DNA of 64,000 bases from Bacteroidota bacterium (GTDB lineage: Bacteria > Bacteroidota > Bacteroidia > B-17B0 > Aurantibacillaceae): positions 1 to 64,000 of the forward strand of contig JAFLBH010000001.1 in NCBI GenBank assembly GCA_017303905.1, written 5' to 3'. The translations under genes were made by a program, and so were the position numbers. The notes under the pieces were generated by a model. That model made no database searches and had not been told where the DNA came from. It saw only the letters and a program-made list of their open reading frames with translations. This document shows positions 62,274 through 64,000 of this stretch, piece after piece (the stretch's first letter is position 1; every line of letters starts with the position of its first letter).

Positions 62274-62835
62274 TTTGTCGTTTATATATATATCTAAACA
62301 ACTGATAAGCTAAATACCCAAATAATAATCCATCCGCAAAGCCAAACAAAATGTCACTCGGATAATGTACGCCCAAATAAATTCGACTGTACCCTACCAG
62401 CACCGGCCATAAAAATAAAAGATAACGATAGCGAGGTCTTAACCACGCTAACATAAAAAACAAAAACGAAGCGACACCAAATGTATTTGCTGCATGGCCG
62501 GAGAAAAATCCGAACTTACCACCTCTGTAATCATTAACGGTATGCACCTTGCCGCCAATCTCCGTATTGTGGGTCGGACGGTATCGTTGTACTGCCTTTT
62601 TTATTCGCGTAGAGGATTGATCTGTAAAAGCGATTAAAACAATCATGCATACAATTCCTGTAAGAAGAAATTTTAAGCTTTTAATTTTGAAAATATAATA
62701 AGCAATGAATAGCCACAATGGAGTAAAAACCCAACCAGCCGATACCAACCAGAAGAACTCATCTGCTAATGGCGCATGAAATCCATTAATAGCTAAAAAT
62801 AAATCGCGGTCAATATGTTTAAACCATTCTATCAT
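62263..62835 (-). CDS. PAP2-family membrane phosphatase
   Basis: A 190-residue integral membrane phosphatase. The three PAP2 motifs are visible: KKAVQRYRP (K-x6-RP), FFSGHAANTFG (PSGH-type) and SRIYLGVHYPSDI (SR-x5-H-x3-D). Such enzymes dephosphorylate undecaprenyl pyrophosphate or phosphatidyl phosphates at the membrane. Five to six helices are predicted. Its ATG overlaps the rnr stop by one base (TAATG). Confidence 0.92.
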   Translation of the reverse strand: MIEWFKHIDRDLFLAINGFHAPLADEFFWLVSAGWVFTPLWLFIAYYIFKIKSLKFLLTGIVCMIVLIAFTDQSSTRIKKAVQRYRPTHNTEIGGKVHTVNDYRGGKFGFFSGHAANTFGVASFLFFMLAWLRPRYRYLLFLWPVLVGYSRIYLGVHYPSDILFGFADGLLFGYLAYQLFRYIYKRQSAE

Positions 62836-64000
62836 TAACGTCTTCTTTTCTTTTTAGAACCTTTACCACCCTGATCCATTTGTTGCTTATCTGAATCATC
62901 GATAAACGCGTAATCCAATTGCTTCTTTAATAAATCAGCTTTCCTTACCTTAATCATTACTTTATCCCCCAGCGCGTACACTTTTCCTTTGTGTCTACCA
63001 ACGTAACGATAATTTTCCTCATCAAAAATGTAAGCATCATCATTCATCTCTCTGGCCTTGATCATCCCCTCACATTTATTTTCAGTAATCTCTACATAAA
63101 TTCCCCACTCTGTCACTCCACTAATGACACCTTCAAATACTTGTCCGATTTTATCCGACATATATTCTACTTGTTTGTATTTAATGGAAGCCCGCTCTGC
63201 CTCTGCAGCCAACTTCTCCATTTCAGAAGAATGCTTACATAACAACTCCAATTCATCCTTCGACGCATAATGCGTACCATTTAATTTTGCTTCCAACAAA
63301 CGGTGCACCATCACATCGGGATAACGACGGATTGGTGATGTAAAATGTGTATAGTAATCGAAGCCCAATCCGTAATGTCCAGCATTTTTCGTTGAATAGA
63401 TTGCTTTTGGCATACTACGAACAGCTAACAATTCTATCATCCCTGCTTCCTTTTTATTTTTTACATCCACCAATAATTTATTGATTGATTGTGCTGTCTT
63501 TTGTTTGTTACCCAAACTCATTTGATAACCAAAGCGCGCTACAAAATTACTGAGCTCCGTCATCTTCTCATCGTTAGGTGTATCATGCACACGATAAACA
63601 CTTACCGGACCATCATTCTTTTTCTTCGATTTATTTTGCGTTAAGGGCTGTCCGCTTGTTCCAATATCGCTGAGATACTCAGATACTTTTCGGTTAGCCA
63701 ATAACATAAAATCTTCAATGAGTTTATGCGCGTCCTGTTGTGTTTTGAAATAAACGCCTGTAGGATTTCCTTCTTCATCCAGGTGAAATTTAACTTCTGC
63801 TTTATCGAAAACTATCGAACCTTTTCTCAAACGATCGGCACGCAATTTTTTCGCCAACTTATCTAAAACAAGAATCTCATCCTTGTATTCGCCCTCTTCC
63901 GTTTCAATGATTTTCTGCACTTCTTCATAAGCAAAACGATGGTCGCTATAGATAACAGTGCGCCCAAACCATTGATCGTGAATTTGCGCATCATCATCCA
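62835..64000 (-). CDS. rnr: Ribonuclease R, C-terminal part (cut by window edge)
   Basis: The open frame runs off the right edge of the window, so only about 388 C-terminal residues of a ~700-residue RNase R are seen. It includes the RNB catalytic domain (QWFGRTVIYSDHRFAYEE, LLANRKVSEYL, YGLGFDYYTHFTSPIRRYPDVMVHRLL in pieces) and an S1 RNA-binding domain (FEGVISGVTEWGIYVEI). The C-terminus is a basic GSKKKRRR tail that may help bind RNA. The enzyme degrades structured RNA 3' to 5'. The apparent GTG at 63920 is not the true start, because the reading frame and family residues continue upstream. Confidence 0.93.
   Translation of the reverse strand, partial: DDDAQIHDQWFGRTVIYSDHRFAYEEVQKIIETEEGEYKDEILVLDKLAKKLRADRLRKGSIVFDKAEVKFHLDEEGNPTGVYFKTQQDAHKLIEDFMLLANRKVSEYLSDIGTSGQPLTQNKSKKKNDGPVSVYRVHDTPNDEKMTELSNFVARFGYQMSLGNKQKTAQSINKLLVDVKNKKEAGMIELLAVRSMPKAIYSTKNAGHYGLGFDYYTHFTSPIRRYPDVMVHRLLEAKLNGTHYASKDELELLCKHSSEMEKLAAEAERASIKYKQVEYMSDKIGQVFEGVISGVTEWGIYVEITENKCEGMIKAREMNDDAYIFDEENYRYVGRHKGKVYALGDKVMIKVRKADLLKKQLDYAFIDDSDKQQMDQGGKGSKKKRRR

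Noticed and set aside
1-64000. CRISPR arrays, insertion sequences, prophage, tRNA genes
   Set aside because: No regularly spaced repeats, transposase, integrase or capsid-type genes, and no cloverleaf-like sequence in any intergenic region were seen.

Overview
The window is AT-rich chromosomal DNA from a member of the Bacteroidota, most likely near the Flavobacteriales/Sphingobacteriales/Chitinophagales group. The evidence is a secreted protein with a type IX secretion (T9SS) C-terminal sorting domain, many TAnnTTTG (-7) promoter boxes, the near absence of Shine-Dalgarno sequences, ribosomal protein THX, TPR-SpoIIE phosphatases, DUF983 and DUF3820 proteins, and methylmalonyl-CoA epimerase. 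Coding density is very high. The longest gap between genes is about 239 nt (22687-22925), so no gene-free stretch exceeds 300 nt. I see no tRNA, rRNA, insertion sequence, prophage, integrase or CRISPR array.

Layout. 1-8117: a YdcF-like lipoprotein, a PIF1/RecD-like helicase, a histidine kinase/response regulator pair, a DUF3820 protein with a steroid 5-alpha-reductase-like membrane enzyme, and a TPR-SpoIIE phosphatase. 8283-15423: a persulfide dioxygenase-rhodanese protein, DUF983, a GNAT/FemAB-like protein with an APS kinase (cysC), then deoC, an aldehyde dehydrogenase and holA. 15420-22686: a C-terminal processing protease, rnpA, the THX gene, a Bax inhibitor-1 protein and the sucA-sucB pair. 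22926-28757: a SPOR protein, a CrtI-like oxidoreductase, a C45-type hydrolase and a T9SS cargo protein. 28847-35953: a PaaK-like ligase, a PlsC-like acyltransferase, a secreted M48 peptidase and three secreted unknowns, two of which are paralogues. 35999-43638: gatA, tatA, mce and a six-gene minus-strand operon with RimB, RimK, an AstE-like zinc hydrolase and a halogenase-like flavoenzyme. 43674-56231: a lipoprotein, a 1163-residue outer-membrane protein, xth, a peptide-binding lipoprotein, ispD, a degenerate PolX, a GH3 protein and a PaaE-like reductase. 56232-64000: a tightly packed minus-strand run from rnr (cut by the window edge) to an outer-membrane barrel protein.

Most of this is core metabolism and information processing: 2-oxoglutarate dehydrogenase, MEP isoprenoid synthesis, deoxyribose catabolism, tRNA-dependent amidation and RNA processing. 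The parts that look least described are the rimB-rimK-AstE-halogenase operon, the secreted M48/paralogue cluster, a PolX homologue that has lost its polymerase motif, two genes (rnpA and a DAO-type oxidoreductase) that lack any ATG/GTG/TTG start at the place homology demands, and several genes whose -7 box lies so close to the start codon that their mRNAs should be leaderless. All calls come from reading the sequence; no database search was run.
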